Part shown: piece by piece, positions 10,901 through 22,160 of the stretch | How positions within the stretch are numbered: the stretch's first letter is position 1 | Layout: each line of letters starts with the position of its first letter | Assembly (NCBI GenBank): GCA_037447655.1 | Contig: JBBHKE010001776.1 | Coordinates: 90,311 to 139,331, forward strand | Length of the DNA: 49,021 bases | Source: Zygnema cylindricum | Lineage: Eukaryota > Streptophyta > Zygnematophyceae > Zygnematales > Zygnemataceae | Direction: 5' to 3' | Position numbers and translations under genes: made by a program | The notes under the pieces: generated by a model | Told to the model about the DNA's origin: nothing | What the model saw: only the letters and a program-made list of their open reading frames with translations | The model's database searches: none

Positions 10901-11315
10901 AAAAAGAGGAAAAATGGAAAATGATATCGATGAAAAAGGTGGAGAAAAAATCGAAAAGTTTCCCTTGGAGTTACAAAAATATATCGCAAACGCCGAATCA
11001 TCTTTGCTTTCTACTTTTTCAGAGCACGAAATTGGAATTGATTTTACTGAAATTATCTCGCAACATATCGACATTTTCCGAAACCTCGCTAAAAAAGTTT
11101 GGATTTTTCACAAATTGGCATTTTCTTTTCACCCATCCGCCACCATAATTAGAATAGACTTTGGGGAACCCATGGATAAGAAACTAATGAAAGTGACGGA
11201 GGCTATGGTCGACCCAAATGATGGTTTTGAGAGGGTTCAGATTCTTTTGATTCCGGGTTTTCGAATTCGCGATAGTGTTTTACCATGTGAAGTTTATCCC
11301 GATTTTACGGATTAA
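7909..11315 (+). CDS. GIL1/IRKI-like (DUF641 family) protein, three exons
   Basis: Predicted exons are 7909-7995, 8957-9046 and 9696-11315. Donors are AAT/gtaagc and AAT/gtgagt; acceptors are ctactttag and ttgtggacag. All joins are phase 0, giving 598 aa. Exon 1 begins MGQHLGKC, with Gly2 and Cys8 fitting N-myristoylation plus palmitoylation. Exon 2 encodes a hydrophobic segment (TILASFFGITVVIGTWIW), a likely membrane anchor. Residues about 60-330 are charged, with repeated N-F-E/K-F-E patterns. The C-terminal region has VKYILQSKISEVLFRDFEN, then KVWIFHKLAFSFHP (about residue 526) and LIPGFRIRDSVLPCEVYP, matching the conserved end of the plant GIL1/IRKI family (W-LLH-LA-SF and PGF-V-VYP blocks). 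Family members act in gravitropism/light growth and receptor-kinase signalling in Arabidopsis; function here is inferred. The paralogue at 35100-37220 shares these blocks. If exon 1 is wrong, the start would be the ATG at 8969. Confidence 0.75.
7996..8956 (+). other. Intron 1 of the DUF641-like gene, T-rich
   Basis: 961 bp of strongly T-rich sequence on the sense strand, with long (T)n and TTTTTC runs at 8745-8935 just before the acceptor. No nested gene seen. The Lys-rich minus-strand frame at 8745-8999 is an artefact of the T runs. Confidence 0.6.
9047..9695 (+). other. Intron 2 of the DUF641-like gene with TG/TA microsatellite
   Basis: Contains TATGTGTGTATATA-type microsatellite at 9225-9415, and several copies of AGTGTGGATA / TCCACACTA (9247, 9371, 9455, 9510). 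These are the same word, on either strand, that is clustered upstream of the GT92 gene. Confidence 0.6.
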
Positions 11316-11520
11316 AATGGGTTTATCTCGATTGTACAAAAAAATATGGTTTTTCTCGGTTTTTACGGATTAAAATGGGTTTATCCCAGGTTTACAGATT
11401 AAAATGGGTTTATCCCAGTTTTGTGGAATAAAATGTGTTTATCCTGATTTTACGGACTATAATTGGTTTTGTCCCGGTTTTTACGGATTAAAATGGGTTT
11501 TTCCTGATTTTACGTAATAA
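11292..11520 (+). repeat. 29-31 bp minisatellite beginning in the last codons of the DUF641-like gene
   Basis: Units of the form GTTTATCCCGATTTTACGGA then TTAAAATGG start near 11292, 11321, 11349, 11378, 11408, 11437, 11466 and 11497. The first unit is the coding end itself (VYPDFTD-stop); later units form the proximal 3' region. Confidence 0.85.
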
Positions 11521-11727
11521 AATAAAAAAAGATGGGAATAGTCAATTTTACGGAATAAGAAAAAATTGAAGAAGAGAAAAATCATTGATTTGAAGAAGTG
11601 AAAACAATTTAGATTTTTACGGAAAAAAAGTGTTAGGGCAAGTTTCTTCTAGATAGAAAAAAAATGGAGAAAATGTGAAGTGTTTTTCCATGGGAAAGTT
11701 AAGGGAAAATTGAGGGAGAAAGAAGAA

Positions 11728-13730
11728 GTTAGGATAAAAAGTGGTTTAGGAATTCAAAATTTTACTTTTTTTTTTTGAAACTCTTTCATTTTTTGCTTTT
11801 TTGCTTCAGTTTTTTTTTTTTTTAGATCGATTTTGACATAAGTTGATTTTGACTTCTAAAATTTTTTTTTTCTTAAGACAATTTTTGTTGATTCATCTGG
11901 GTTTCCCTTTTTTTTTTTTTGACTTAATTTTTTTCCTTTTTTCCATTCTTTCAATTAATTATCTTTACTTTCTTTTACCATTTTAACTCAATTGATCGTG
12001 ATTTTTCTTTATCTTTTCTTTTCTTCTTTGATTTTTCTTTCTTATTTCTTTTTCTTTATCTTTTTCTTTTTTTGTAATATTTCTTTTTTGTTTTAAACCT
12101 TTCATGAATGCTTTTTTATGTAAAAAAAGAAAAGAAAAAGAGAAGTTTAATCTGTACAATTTTTTTAGATTTTTCTTTCAAATTGAGAAAATATCCATTT
12201 TTTTTCTCGATTTTTTTGTTTTTGTTCGATTGTTTTGAATCTCACCGAAGCCGGAAGTAGACCACAGAGGGAGGGAGAGAGAGGAGAGAGGGAGAGAGGG
12301 AGAGAGGGACAGAGAGAGGAGGGAGAGAGAGGGAGGGAGACGGGGAGAGGGAGAGAGGGGGTGAGAGAGAGGGAGAGAGAGGGGGAGGGGGAGAGGAAGA
12401 GAGGGAGAGAGAGAGAGAGGGAGAGAGAGGAGGGATCGGCTATGTTCATATCAGGGGCCAAAGTGAAACTTTGGAAAATGGCCAAGCCGGGATCACCCTG
12501 GGACCCGTGTTAGCTGCACATTAGCGCCTAACTGAGTTACCCAGACAGTGTGCAAGCCGAAACCGAATTTACGGTAATGAACGAAGACAAGGAGCCAGAT
12601 GACAAGTACACACACGGAGTCCGGCGGACAACTCAACAGGGAGAGGTAGAAGTAGAGGGGGAGAGAGGGAAGAGGGAAGGGGAGAGGGGGCGAGGGGGGG
12701 AGAGGGGAGAGAGGGGGAGAGAGAAAGAGGCAGAGAGAGGGAGAGGAGGAGAGGGCGAGGGGGAAAGAAAGAGGGGAGAGAGAGGGAGAAACAGCGGAGA
12801 GAGAGGGAAGAGAGAGGCGAATGAGGGAAAGAGAGTGAGAGAGAGAAGGAGAGAGGAGGAGTTATGAGTTACATATAGGGAAAATGCAAAAGTCACATAA
12901 GAGTTCATCGGACCAATAGGAGTGGAGGGGAGGAGGGAGAGGAAAGGAAAGACAGGGAGACAAGGAGATTTTTCCAACCCTCACCTATCCCCTCACCCCC
13001 CCCTCCCCCCCTTTCCTTCTCCCCTCCCTCCCTTCCCTCATTCCACCCCTCCTTCCTTCCCCTATCCCCACTCCTCTCTCGCCATCCCCCTCTCCCCCCC
13101 CCCCCCCCCCCTTGTAAGGAGAGAAACGCGGAGAGGGAGAGGGAGTGAAAAAGAAAGAAAGGGATAAAAGGACAGATAAGGGAGGGAGAGAGAGAGATTG
13201 GTCGAAAGTTTGGGGGGAGAGGGAAGGAAAGAGAGTGGGAAAAAGAGGGACAAGAAGGAAGAGGGAGGTATGGGGAGAGGGGAAGACAGGGAGGGATGCA
13301 GAAGTGAGAGGGGGACAGGGGGGGGAAGGGAGAGGGGGAGGAGGGAGAGGAGAGGGGGAGAAGGGAGGGGAGAGGGGGAGATGGAAGGGGGAGGGGGAGG
13401 GGGGAGGGGAGAGGGAGGGAGAGATAGAGGGAGAGAGAGGGAGAGGGAGTAGGTGTAAGGGAGAGAATGGGGGAGAGGGAGAAATGTCGGAGGAGGGAGA
13501 GGGAGAGGAAAGGGAAGGAGAGAGGTAAAAAGCGAGGAAGAGAGAAGCAAAAAGTGTAGGAGACGAGGGAGAGGAACGAGATTGCTATGGGAAAAGGTGA
13601 AAAGTAGAGGGAGAGGAAGGAATAAGAGAGAGATAAATTTGGAAAGGAAATGTTGGACACACCTACAAGATTTGGTCCGTACACCACCTTCCTGACTACG
13701 TGTACCTTTTTGACTTTTTTTAAGTACACC
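11728..13730. repeat. Copy A of a ~2-kb direct duplication (purine/pyrimidine-rich)
   Basis: Homologous to 14302-16054. Shared order: GGATAAAAAG..TTTAGGAATTC; T-rich segment; GATTGTTTTGAATCTCACCG; GA-rich tract; GAGTTCATCGGACCAATAGG; CT-rich tract; GA-rich tract; CACACCTACAAGATTTGGTC; and a tail AAGTACACCG. Copy A has an extra non-repetitive insert at about 12435-12645 that copy B lacks. No gene is supported: the long Arg/Glu/Gly and Ser/Pro/Leu frames on both strands follow directly from the tracts. The copies lack clear TG...CA ends, so I do not call them LTRs. Confidence 0.8.
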
Positions 13731-14301
13731 GCTGATCGTTATTACTGTTAGGGTATGTCCCCATGTACTTGTAACTTAGCGAACCTACTTTGTATTTTAG
13801 CGCGGATCCGCCGGACCCGGTTTTCAAGTGTCCCTATGCGTAAGAACGAAGTCGTAGCGTACTTTTGTGATTATTGTAGACGTTGACAATACCTGTGACG
13901 GCTGTCAGCGTCTACAATCTGTGTTATCGCACGTTATTTTTTGTACCTGCGTGTGACGTCGCATGTCTTACCGTGACATTGTAGACGTACCGCCTTCCAG
14001 CCTGTGCCGTTTCACGGATGAAGAAGATGCGCTTTGCCTTCGCGTCTCCTGCCCGGTCGACGTGAAATGGCATCGGAATTTCGAGAACCCTGCAAAAAAA
14101 AAAAATGGCATCGGAATTTCGAGAACCCTGCAAAAAAAAAAAACCGTACAGTGCCAAAACGGACAAAACCAAACAAATTGTGTACTTTTCTTTGTCGTAT
14201 TGAACGGAAACGTACAAAACATAGCGAATTTTGTAATTATCTTTGTCCTTGGAAATCGTATGAAAATTTTCGAAAATTACGGCACGTGCGAATATATGTT
14301 A
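13731..14301. other. Spacer between the duplicated blocks, GTAC-rich
   Basis: Starts with GCTGATCGTTATTACTG, directly after TACACCG, resembling the MITE terminus family. Contains TGTAGACG/CGTCTACA words at about 13876, 13909 and 13978, shared with the region upstream of the fucosyltransferase gene, and TTCCAGCCTGTGC (also near 43619). A 38-bp tandem duplication (ATGGCATCGGAATTTCGAGA... at 14067 and 14105) is present. No gene recognised. Confidence 0.55.
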
Positions 14302-16054
14302 GTTGGGATAAAAAGTAATTTAGGAATTCAAAATTTTACTTTTTTTTTGAGACAGTTTCAATTTTTCCTTTTTTGCTTCAGTTTTTTTTTTTTTTTTTTT
14401 TAAAGACGATTTTTTGCCAGATTCGTCGGGAATCTCCCTTTTGTAATTTTTTTTTTGACTTCAATTTTTGTTTTTTTTCCATTCGTCCAGTTATTTATGT
14501 TTTTCTTTTTTTTTTTTTTTTTAACTAGTTGATCGACATGATTTTTTCTTTTTCTTTTTCTGTGTTTTTTTTTTTCGTTTTAAACCTTCATGATAGCATG
14601 ATGAAAAGAAAAACAAAAGTTTGATCTTGCGACAACTTAATTTTTTTTAATGAGCAAATATCGCTTATTTTTCCTCAATTTTTTTTTTCTTTTATGAATT
14701 TTGTTCGATTGTTTTGAATCTCACCGAAGCTGGCAGTAGACGACAAAGGGAGGGAGAGAGAGAGGGAGAGAGGGAGAGGGCGAAAAAGAGAGAGAGGGAG
14801 AGAGGGAGAGAGGGAGAGAGAGAGGGAGGGAGAGAGGGAAAGAGAGAGAGGGGGAGGGAGAAAGAGGGGAGAAAGGGGGATGGGAGGAAGCGGGGGGGGG
14901 ACAGAAGGGGAGAGAGGGGGCGAAGATAGAAAGAGGTTAGAGTGAGGGAGAGGAGGAGAGGGAGAGGGGGAAAGAAAGAGAGAGGGTGAGAGAGAGGGGA
15001 GAGAGTGGGAGGGAGAGAGAGAGAGAAAAAGCGGAGAGAGAAAGGGAGAGGAGAAAGGAAGAGAGAGGGGTGGGAAGAGAGGGGGAAAGAGAGAGGGAAG
15101 AGAGACGCAAGAGAGGGAGAGAGAGAGAGAAAGAAGGGGAGTGGAGGAATTACGAGTTACATGAGGGGAAAATGCAAAAGTCAAATAAGAGTTCATCGGA
15201 CCAATAGGAGTGGAGGAGAGGAGGGAGAAGGAAGGGAAGGACAGGGACACAAGGAGATTTTTCCAACCCTCACCTCTCCCCTTTCCCCCCCCCCTCCCCC
15301 CCTTTCCTTCCCCCCTCCCTCGCTTTCCTCATTCCACCCCTCCTTCCCTCCCCCATCCCCACCCCTCTCTCTCCCTCGCCCTCTCCCTCTCCCTCTCCCC
15401 CCATTGTAAGGAGAGAAACGGGGAGAGGGAGAGGGAGAGGGAGTGACAAAGAAAATAAGGGAGAAAAAGGACGGATAAGGGAGGGAGAGAGGGAGATAGA
15501 TAATTTTTTTGGGGGAAGAGGGAAGGAAAGAGTAGGAAAAAGAGGGACAAGAAGCAAGAGGGAGGTATGGGGAGAGGGGAAGACAGGGAGGGAGGCAGAA
15601 GGGGGATGGGGACAGGGAGGGGAAGGGAGAGGGGGAGTAGGGAGGGGAGAGGAGGAGATGGAAGGGGGAGGGAGATGGGAAGATGGAAGGGAAAGGGAGC
15701 GGGGGGAGGGGAGGGGGAGGGAGAGATAGCGAGGGGGAGGGGGAGGGAAAGGGAGAGGGAGAGAGAGGGAGAGGGAGTAGGTGTAAGAGAGGGTGGGGGA
15801 GAGGGAGAGATATCGGACGAGGGAGAGGGAGGGGAAAGGGAAGGAGAGAGGTAAAAAGCGAGGAAGAGAGAAGCAAAAAGTGTAGGAGACGAGGGAGAGG
15901 AATGAGATTGCTATGGGAAAAAGTGAAAAGCAGAGGGAGAGGAAGGAATACGAAAGCGGTAAATTATGAAGGGAAATATTGGACACACCTACAAGATTTG
16001 GTCCGTACACCAATTTCCCCTATGTGTACCTTTTTGACTTTTTTAAAGTACACC
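14302..16054. repeat. Copy B of the ~2-kb direct duplication
   Basis: Same landmark order as 11728-13730 but about 250 bp shorter, mainly because the insert at 12435-12645 is absent and the tract lengths differ. It ends at the same AAGTACACCG tail, after which a 5-bp purine repeat begins. Confidence 0.8.
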
Positions 16055-16395
16055 GGTAGGAGAGGAGAGGAGAGGAGAGGAGAGGCGAGGAGAAGAGATG
16101 AGAGGAGAGGCGAGGGGAGGAGAGGAGAGAAGAAGCTAGGCGAGAGAAAAGGAGAGGAGAGAAGATTAGAGGAGGGAGGAGAGGATAGAAGAGGAGAGGA
16201 GAGAAAGCGAGAAAAGGCGAGAGGAGAGGAGAAGAGAGAAGAGGGGAGGAGAGGAAAGGAAAGTATAGGAGAGGGGAGGAGAGGAGAGGAGAGGAGAGGA
16301 TAGGAGAGGCAAGGAGAGGAGGGGAGGCGAGAGAAGGCGAGAAGAGAGGAGAAGAGACGAGAGGAGAGGAGAGGAGAGGAGAGGAGTGGAGAGGA
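16055..16395. repeat. (GGAGA)n purine-only repeat
   Basis: About 340 bp of AGGAGAGGAGAGG-type pentanucleotide sequence with nearly no pyrimidines on the plus strand, directly joined to the end of duplicated block B. Confidence 0.9.
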
Positions 16396-16539
16396 AAATG
16401 AATGTTACATATACCGCAGTTTGTAAATTTTAGTTAAATTAGCGCTAAACAATTTCATGTGAATAAATGTGTATGACACACCGTATGAGAATCGGAATGT
16501 CTTCACCGAATGGGAACGAACAAATGAAACATACGATAC

Positions 16540-17255
16540 CCTGGGAAAGTGTTGAGCTTGAGCCAGGCTCAAGTCTCGAGTCTCGGCCAACGCAAAATTT
16601 TTGTCAAATTCCGGTCTGTCTGATACTATCTGACGGGCAGCCATGACCGCCTTCTGTATCTATCTCTCAGACAGCATATGACTGCACAGAAATAAAGTAC
16701 AGACCATGTACAAATGACATTTTGGCAAGAAGAATCCCACCGTCCGTAGCCTTCACGTGATCTCGCTCCTCTCCTCAATTTCTGGGCATGGTTGCTAATG
16801 CCGAAGTCTGGAAGAGAGCAAAGTAAAAAGCTTGGGAGGGAGGAGGGTAGGTTAGAGGGAGGCGGCGCCCGTGCGGTTTCGTTTTCAACATTCCATGGCG
16901 GCTTCTTTCAAAAAAACGAATAAACAAGACGTTCGTACATTTTTCAAACTTACCCCGCGCAAATAGTGTGACATTTCAACGTCTCTTTTCGAAAATGTCC
17001 GTACATTTTCGAAAAAATTACGTACATGTTCCGTGAAATTGCTGTTCAGTTTAGTGGACAGCAATACTAATAACTGCGTTGTATGTTTTCGTCAATTTCG
17101 TACATTACCGTAGAAACACTATACTTTTTACTTAAATTTCCCGTTCAGTTTACCGGACAGAAAGTACATCGCGATTTTTGCTATTTTTCAACAGTCACGA
17201 ATTATACGTTTCAATCGTAAAAAAGGAAAAAATCGCACGATTTGAAAAACAGCGA
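16540..17255 (+). mobile_element. Second copy of the dispersed repeat found inside the hAT element
   Basis: Same orientation and order of landmarks as 5553-6165, with an extra ~120 bp near 16670-16800. The terminal inverted repeats of the hAT element are not seen around this copy, so the shared segment is an independent repeat unit or an internally derived fragment. Confidence 0.6.
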
Positions 17256-18735
17256 TATTGTCAAAAAACTGCCGCCGCCACCTGATGTGACGCTGCAGTT
17301 TGGCTTCGATGAACAAACTGTTGCTTGACACGTGGAAATCTCCAAACGGATGTTTCCACTGTGACTACCTGGCATCTGACCGTACGCATTGCAAAATGCC
17401 ACGACATCGCTTAAAGGTTATGATATTCATTCGTACTTTTTATAAAGTACGATAACATTAGAGTCGTTGTCAGGTCTACGCGTACTAAACGTAGCCGACC
17501 AAATGTAAATTCCACTTCCTTTAGAATCTGGTACCGTAGGTTGTTGTTAGGCGCACAAACAGAAAGGCCTACATCCACGCGAAATTATGAGCAGGATACG
17601 AGCTAGGACTCGTCTGCCTCGATACGATTCTGCACAAATAGAACTGCCATGTGTAAAGATTCTACAAATCTGTTGATAGAAACCGACCGTAACAAGTTTG
17701 GATGAATAACCGAACAGGAATTGACATGAAACTATAGCTGTACATTTGCAGTTAATTTGCTAAAAAAATTGAAACCGTAACAAGTTTGGACGAATAGCCG
17801 AACAGCATTCGGCAGAACCGTACACTGGCAGTTGTGATGTACGATCGTACGGCAGAAGCATATTCTTTTTGTTTTAAAGGCACACGCGGCAATGGAAAAA
17901 ACATATATATCCTGAAAGGAAGGCAAAGTACTATTTGGCAACAGCCGTTCACTATTTATTCCCCTGCCACAAGAAACCCTAATTCGGGAGTTTTGTGGTG
18001 CCCGAATTTTTTAACAGCGGCGAATGTACTTTAATCTGTACGAATATCGCGCTGCGATACGGTCTGTACTTTCTACCTGTACCGTGCTGTAAATTTCGTA
18101 CTAAAAATACGAAACTTTTGTTGTTTCAGGAGATTCGCCATGTTAAGTAGACATATTTCTGACTCATGGAGCCAGATTAAGTGCGAATCAATATGCTTCA
18201 ATTTGCAAAAACTTAACATGCAAGAATGAAGAATGTTTTTTTTTTTTTTTTTTTTTTTTTGATTTTCCTCTCTCTCTCTCTCTCTCTCACTCTCATCCTT
18301 TCCATTTATTGTCTCTCTTCTCCTCCTCCACTGCAAAGTGCCCGTGTACGGATTTGTCCGTTTATGATATTTAGAACCTTTTGTACGGACGGACATATTT
18401 CCAGATTCTGGAAAATGACAAAGGACAAATGAAGGTTTTAGGTGAGTGATACAAGTAAAACTGAGCTTAACTGTAACTGAAACTGAAATCTGTAAAGCAT
18501 GGAAACACTTCCTTCCGTTTTGATCTATAAAAATCTCTGTACAGTAAGCTTAAATTCTTTAATCCTGATGGTATTAAGCTCCGTTTTTAGGTTAAGGATA
18601 CTTCGTTGAAACAGGCAAACCCTAAAAACTTTTTTGAATTTAATTTACATTGTTTTGTAACTAAGCTGCTTTTTCAAACAAAGAAAACGTTTTTTAACCG
18701 GCGTGATTTTGTAAATGAATTGAACTCATGACTGA
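17256..18735. other. Non-coding region, GTAC-rich then simple repeats
   Basis: Contains an 88-bp tandem duplication (CCGTAACAAGTTTGGA at 17687 and 17775), a poly-T run at about 18238-18260, and a CT-rich stretch at 18265-18330. Short frames exist but none shows a recognisable domain. Confidence 0.5.
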
Positions 18736-19440
18736 AATGATTTTTTAACTAAGCTTAAACTGAAATGAATCTAAACTGAAATGAATTGATTTACTCTCAG
18801 CTGGACTAAATGAATCGAACTGAACTGAACTGAACTGAACTGAAATGAACTGAACTGAACTGAACTGAACCGAACCGAACTGAACCGAACTGAAATGAAA
18901 TATATTGAAGTAAAGGAGTGGAACGGATCTTAGCTGGATCAAACTGAATTGAACTGAATTACTATTTATCTGGCCACTGAACTGAACTGAACTGAACTGA
19001 AATGAAATGGAACGAACCACTGAACTAAGTTAGGGAACGGAATTAAGCTGGATGAAACTGAATATTACCGAATTGAACTGAAATAGGCTTAACTGATCTA
19101 GTCTGAACTGGATTGAACTGAATTGAGCTGAACTGAACTGAACTGAACTGAACTGAACTGAACTGAACTGAACTGAACTGAACTGAACTGAACTGAGCTG
19201 AGCTGAGCTGAAACTGAAATGAAATAAAGCGAACCACTGAACTGAACTATCGGAACGACATTAAGCTGGATCAAAGTGAATCTAACCCAACTGAACTGAA
19301 ATAGACTAATCTGATGTAGTCTGCACTGGACTGAACCGAATCTAACTGAATTAAACTGATCTGAATTGAATCAACTGAATTGAACTGAACTATTTGAAAT
19401 GGAACTCAACTAACACTAAACTGAGCTGAGCTGAACTTGT
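18735..19440. repeat. GAACT pentanucleotide satellite, degenerate
   Basis: Runs of (GAACT)n with ATGAACT/GAATTGAACT variants, purest at 19125-19200. Minus-strand frames through it read VQFSSVQFSS and are artefacts of the 5-bp period. Confidence 0.9.
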
Positions 19441-19791
19441 TTTTTGGGGGGGAAGTTTCAAAACACTTTGCACAATTTTTTCATTGCAGTAGATTACTTC
19501 TGACGAATCTTCTCAATGACCCTTTTTTTTTTTTTTTAAAAGAACGTATTTCTCTCTGCTTTTGGAGTATGATTCTCGAACAGAAGAATATTTCAAATTC
19601 TTTTCTCCCTCACCTTGGTATATTGTCACTCAGCAGTCCTTTCACCGTAGTCTTAAAATGGAAAAGCCTAAATTATGGCCACAGTTTTTTTTCACCACAC
19701 TATTTATGATCCAAGTCTATTTGACACATTTTTTCAGGTTATAAGTACTCTTATAAGGTTTTCTTCAAAAATTCAGAACAACTTTTTGGTA

Positions 19792-21346
19792 CAAAACATG
19801 AGCCACATCGCCTAACGCTATCAGAGTTAGTCACTCTCATGCAAGTGTGTGTTTTTCTGAACCAAAATCATAAATTTGTGTTAATATCACTGTAGTTAAG
19901 TGGCGCATAATGAGCCAGTGGCAAAATATAATCTAGTGTGGTTATTCTAAATCAAGTGTTAATCCTAATAAGCCACGAGGCAAACCTTAATCAAATGTGG
20001 TTCATTCTAAGTAAAGTGTTAACAACTCTAATAGCGATGGGTGATGTAATGCATCGGATATATGAGAATCATACCAAAATTTGTGTAGATTAGCATTGTC
20101 AACATCTGTACAAACCATAGAAGGAAAATACGATCAAACAGTTGGGAATTGTATTGACTTTTAAGTTTTGTACATACAACATTCAGTTCATACAGGGTTT
20201 CCTACTAAATGGTTACTTATGGTTACATATCTGAACAGTTTAGCGGTTCCATGTATTTGTTAACTACAAACTATTTCACTCTTGGACAGACAGTTTCGAC
20301 CATAGTCACCGATAATCAGTTTCAAAACGTACACTATTGTTGTTAGAGTTAGGAACACTAAATTGGTCGCGACTTTTTTTGGCCAAAAAATCATAAATAG
20401 TGGTAACAACACTTTTTGAAGGAGTGGAGAATAATCTGCCATGTCTTCTTGCACTGAACTAGTTTTATATATTCTAATTTTGCATTAACTCTAATAGATT
20501 CTTAACGCTAATAATGATGGGCAGTAATGAAACTTTTTTGCAAAACTTGCGATGCGAATACCATCTGGGTACAAAGGGGGGTTAAATGCAAAAAAACCAT
20601 TTTAAAGACTACAAGTAGTAGAGGAAAAGTTGTGGCAGATTGTCAGCGTCTTCTCTTTAGTGAAAATGGTGAAGATATTCCCCAATTTTAGGGTTTTTGT
20701 CCTTTTGCTGAGTACGGTGAATATTGTTTTTTGGCATCGTACTGAAAACTGAAGTTCGTACGCAAAAATGTTCGAACTTAAAGTTGGAAAACTTGTGAAA
20801 GAAAAAGTCTTACTAGTGATACAAAACTGGAATACAGGATTTGATTTAACTTTTTTTATTGTTTGTTTTCTCACTTGAATTTACCTTTCAAATTATGCTC
20901 GCTTGTGATGGACATTCGATTTGATTAAATCGCTGTATTAAATGTAAAAAAAATTAATCCATGATCTAAAAACATTTCACTTATGTTTAATTTCATTACC
21001 ACCATTATACGTATACAGGTAACGGGCACTGTTTATTGTTTGTCTCTAACTATAAAATAGGGTTAATGCTACTAATTATTATACTCATAAACACTGTACG
21101 GCCCATCATTATTAGAGTTAGTAAGTTATTAGTGTTGCACTTTATTAAAATTAACTACATTAAATTATACTTTGCCATGTGCTCATTATGGGCCACTAAA
21201 TACCACTAATTTATGATTTTAGGCAAAGGGAAAATTCTCACTTGAATTAGCGTTATTCACTCAAGCAGCAATAACTAGTGTTGTAAACATAAATTTATGA
21301 TTTTTTGGGTAAAGAAAAACGTTTACTTTAGTAGCGATGTAAGGTG
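19792..21346. mobile_element. Foldback-type element with ~260-bp inverted arms
   Basis: The left arm (19792-20060) and the reverse complement of the right arm (21085-21346) share CCACATCGC / CTTACATCGC, AAAATCATAAATT, CATAATGAGC, and CTCTAATARYGATGGG. Both outer ends are preceded by GTAC, with TA at 19790-19791 and 21347-21348. The terminal word ACATCGCTA..AG resembles the TA-flanked MITE termini elsewhere in the window. A further terminus-like copy (TAACGCTAATAATGATGGGC) sits internally at 20502, suggesting nesting. The interior has no transposase frame. Confidence 0.6.
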
Positions 21347-21519
21347 TACTTCTATTAGCGGTTCACAACTGAAATATACTGAATAATACAGACAATCCTT
21401 ACATTAAAAACCCCATTGAACCCAAGAAAAAAAATGCTACTTTCATTTTGATTCACGCTGGAGCTCTGGTAAAACGACTTAATTAGTCAATAAAAAATTG
21501 CGTGTAACCAACTGTGAAT

Positions 21520-21602
21520 TGAGGGAGAGGGAGGGAGGGAGGGAGGGAGGGAGGGAGGGGGGGGGGAGGGAGGGAGGGAGGGAGGGAGGGAGGGAGGGAG
21601 GG
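21520..21602. repeat. (GGGA)n tetranucleotide repeat
   Basis: Almost pure GGGA/GAGG units interrupted by a G9 run. Confidence 0.95.
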
Positions 21603-22035
21603 TAAAAAATTGTGAACGAGCTATTTACCAAAATAGTGTGGTTCATGTTAATGTAAAAAAAATTATACGTTTCTTGGGATTAAAATTGTCAATGCTACGT
21701 TTTGTAAGTTCTAGTATAAGCTGTTTTGAACTACTTGCTTTCGAAACTAGTATCTCTGTCGTAAAATAAACAAGATTCAAGGAAAAACAAATACGCAAAG
21801 AAAGACATCCTTAACACCAATTTTTTTTTTTTTTTTGGTGAAAAACACTTCTTTTACAACCGTACAATTTGTCACAGCTTTCAAATTCTTGTCTTACTTA
21901 CCTTCTTACCTTTCTTCCTCCACCTTTTTTTTGGCAATTTCAAATTTTGTCTCGCGTGCAATTCATAAATTCCTATTACTGAGTGGTCTAAACTTGTGAT
22001 TTTATTAACCTTGTTATTTTGAACTGTCTTGTACA

Positions 22036-22055
22036 GTGTATATATATATAAAAAA

Positions 22056-22103
<48 letters not shown>

Positions 22104-22160
22104 ATGTATATGTATGTATGTATGTATATATACACAGTGTGTGTGTGTGTGTATAGATTC
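22036..22160. repeat. TA / TATG / TG microsatellite
   Basis: TATATA at 22038-22094, followed by TGTATGTATG and (GT)n to about 22154. Confidence 0.95.

Noticed and set aside
12165-13729. Long frames on both strands rich in Arg/Glu/Gly or Ser/Pro/Leu (also at 14675-16303, 30394-31071, 32034-32378, 33092-33518 and 47503-48646)
   Set aside because: They are direct translations of purine or pyrimidine tracts, overlap on opposite strands, and show no domain or splice context. Only parts overlapping recognised exons were kept.
11728-16054. The two 2-kb direct repeats as LTRs of a retrotransposon
   Set aside because: The spacer is only ~570 bp, no TG...CA ends, primer-binding site or polypurine tract at the right place, and no polyprotein were seen.
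18745-19237. Minus-strand VQFSSVQFSS frames
   Set aside because: They follow from the GAACT pentanucleotide repeat and contain no other sequence information.
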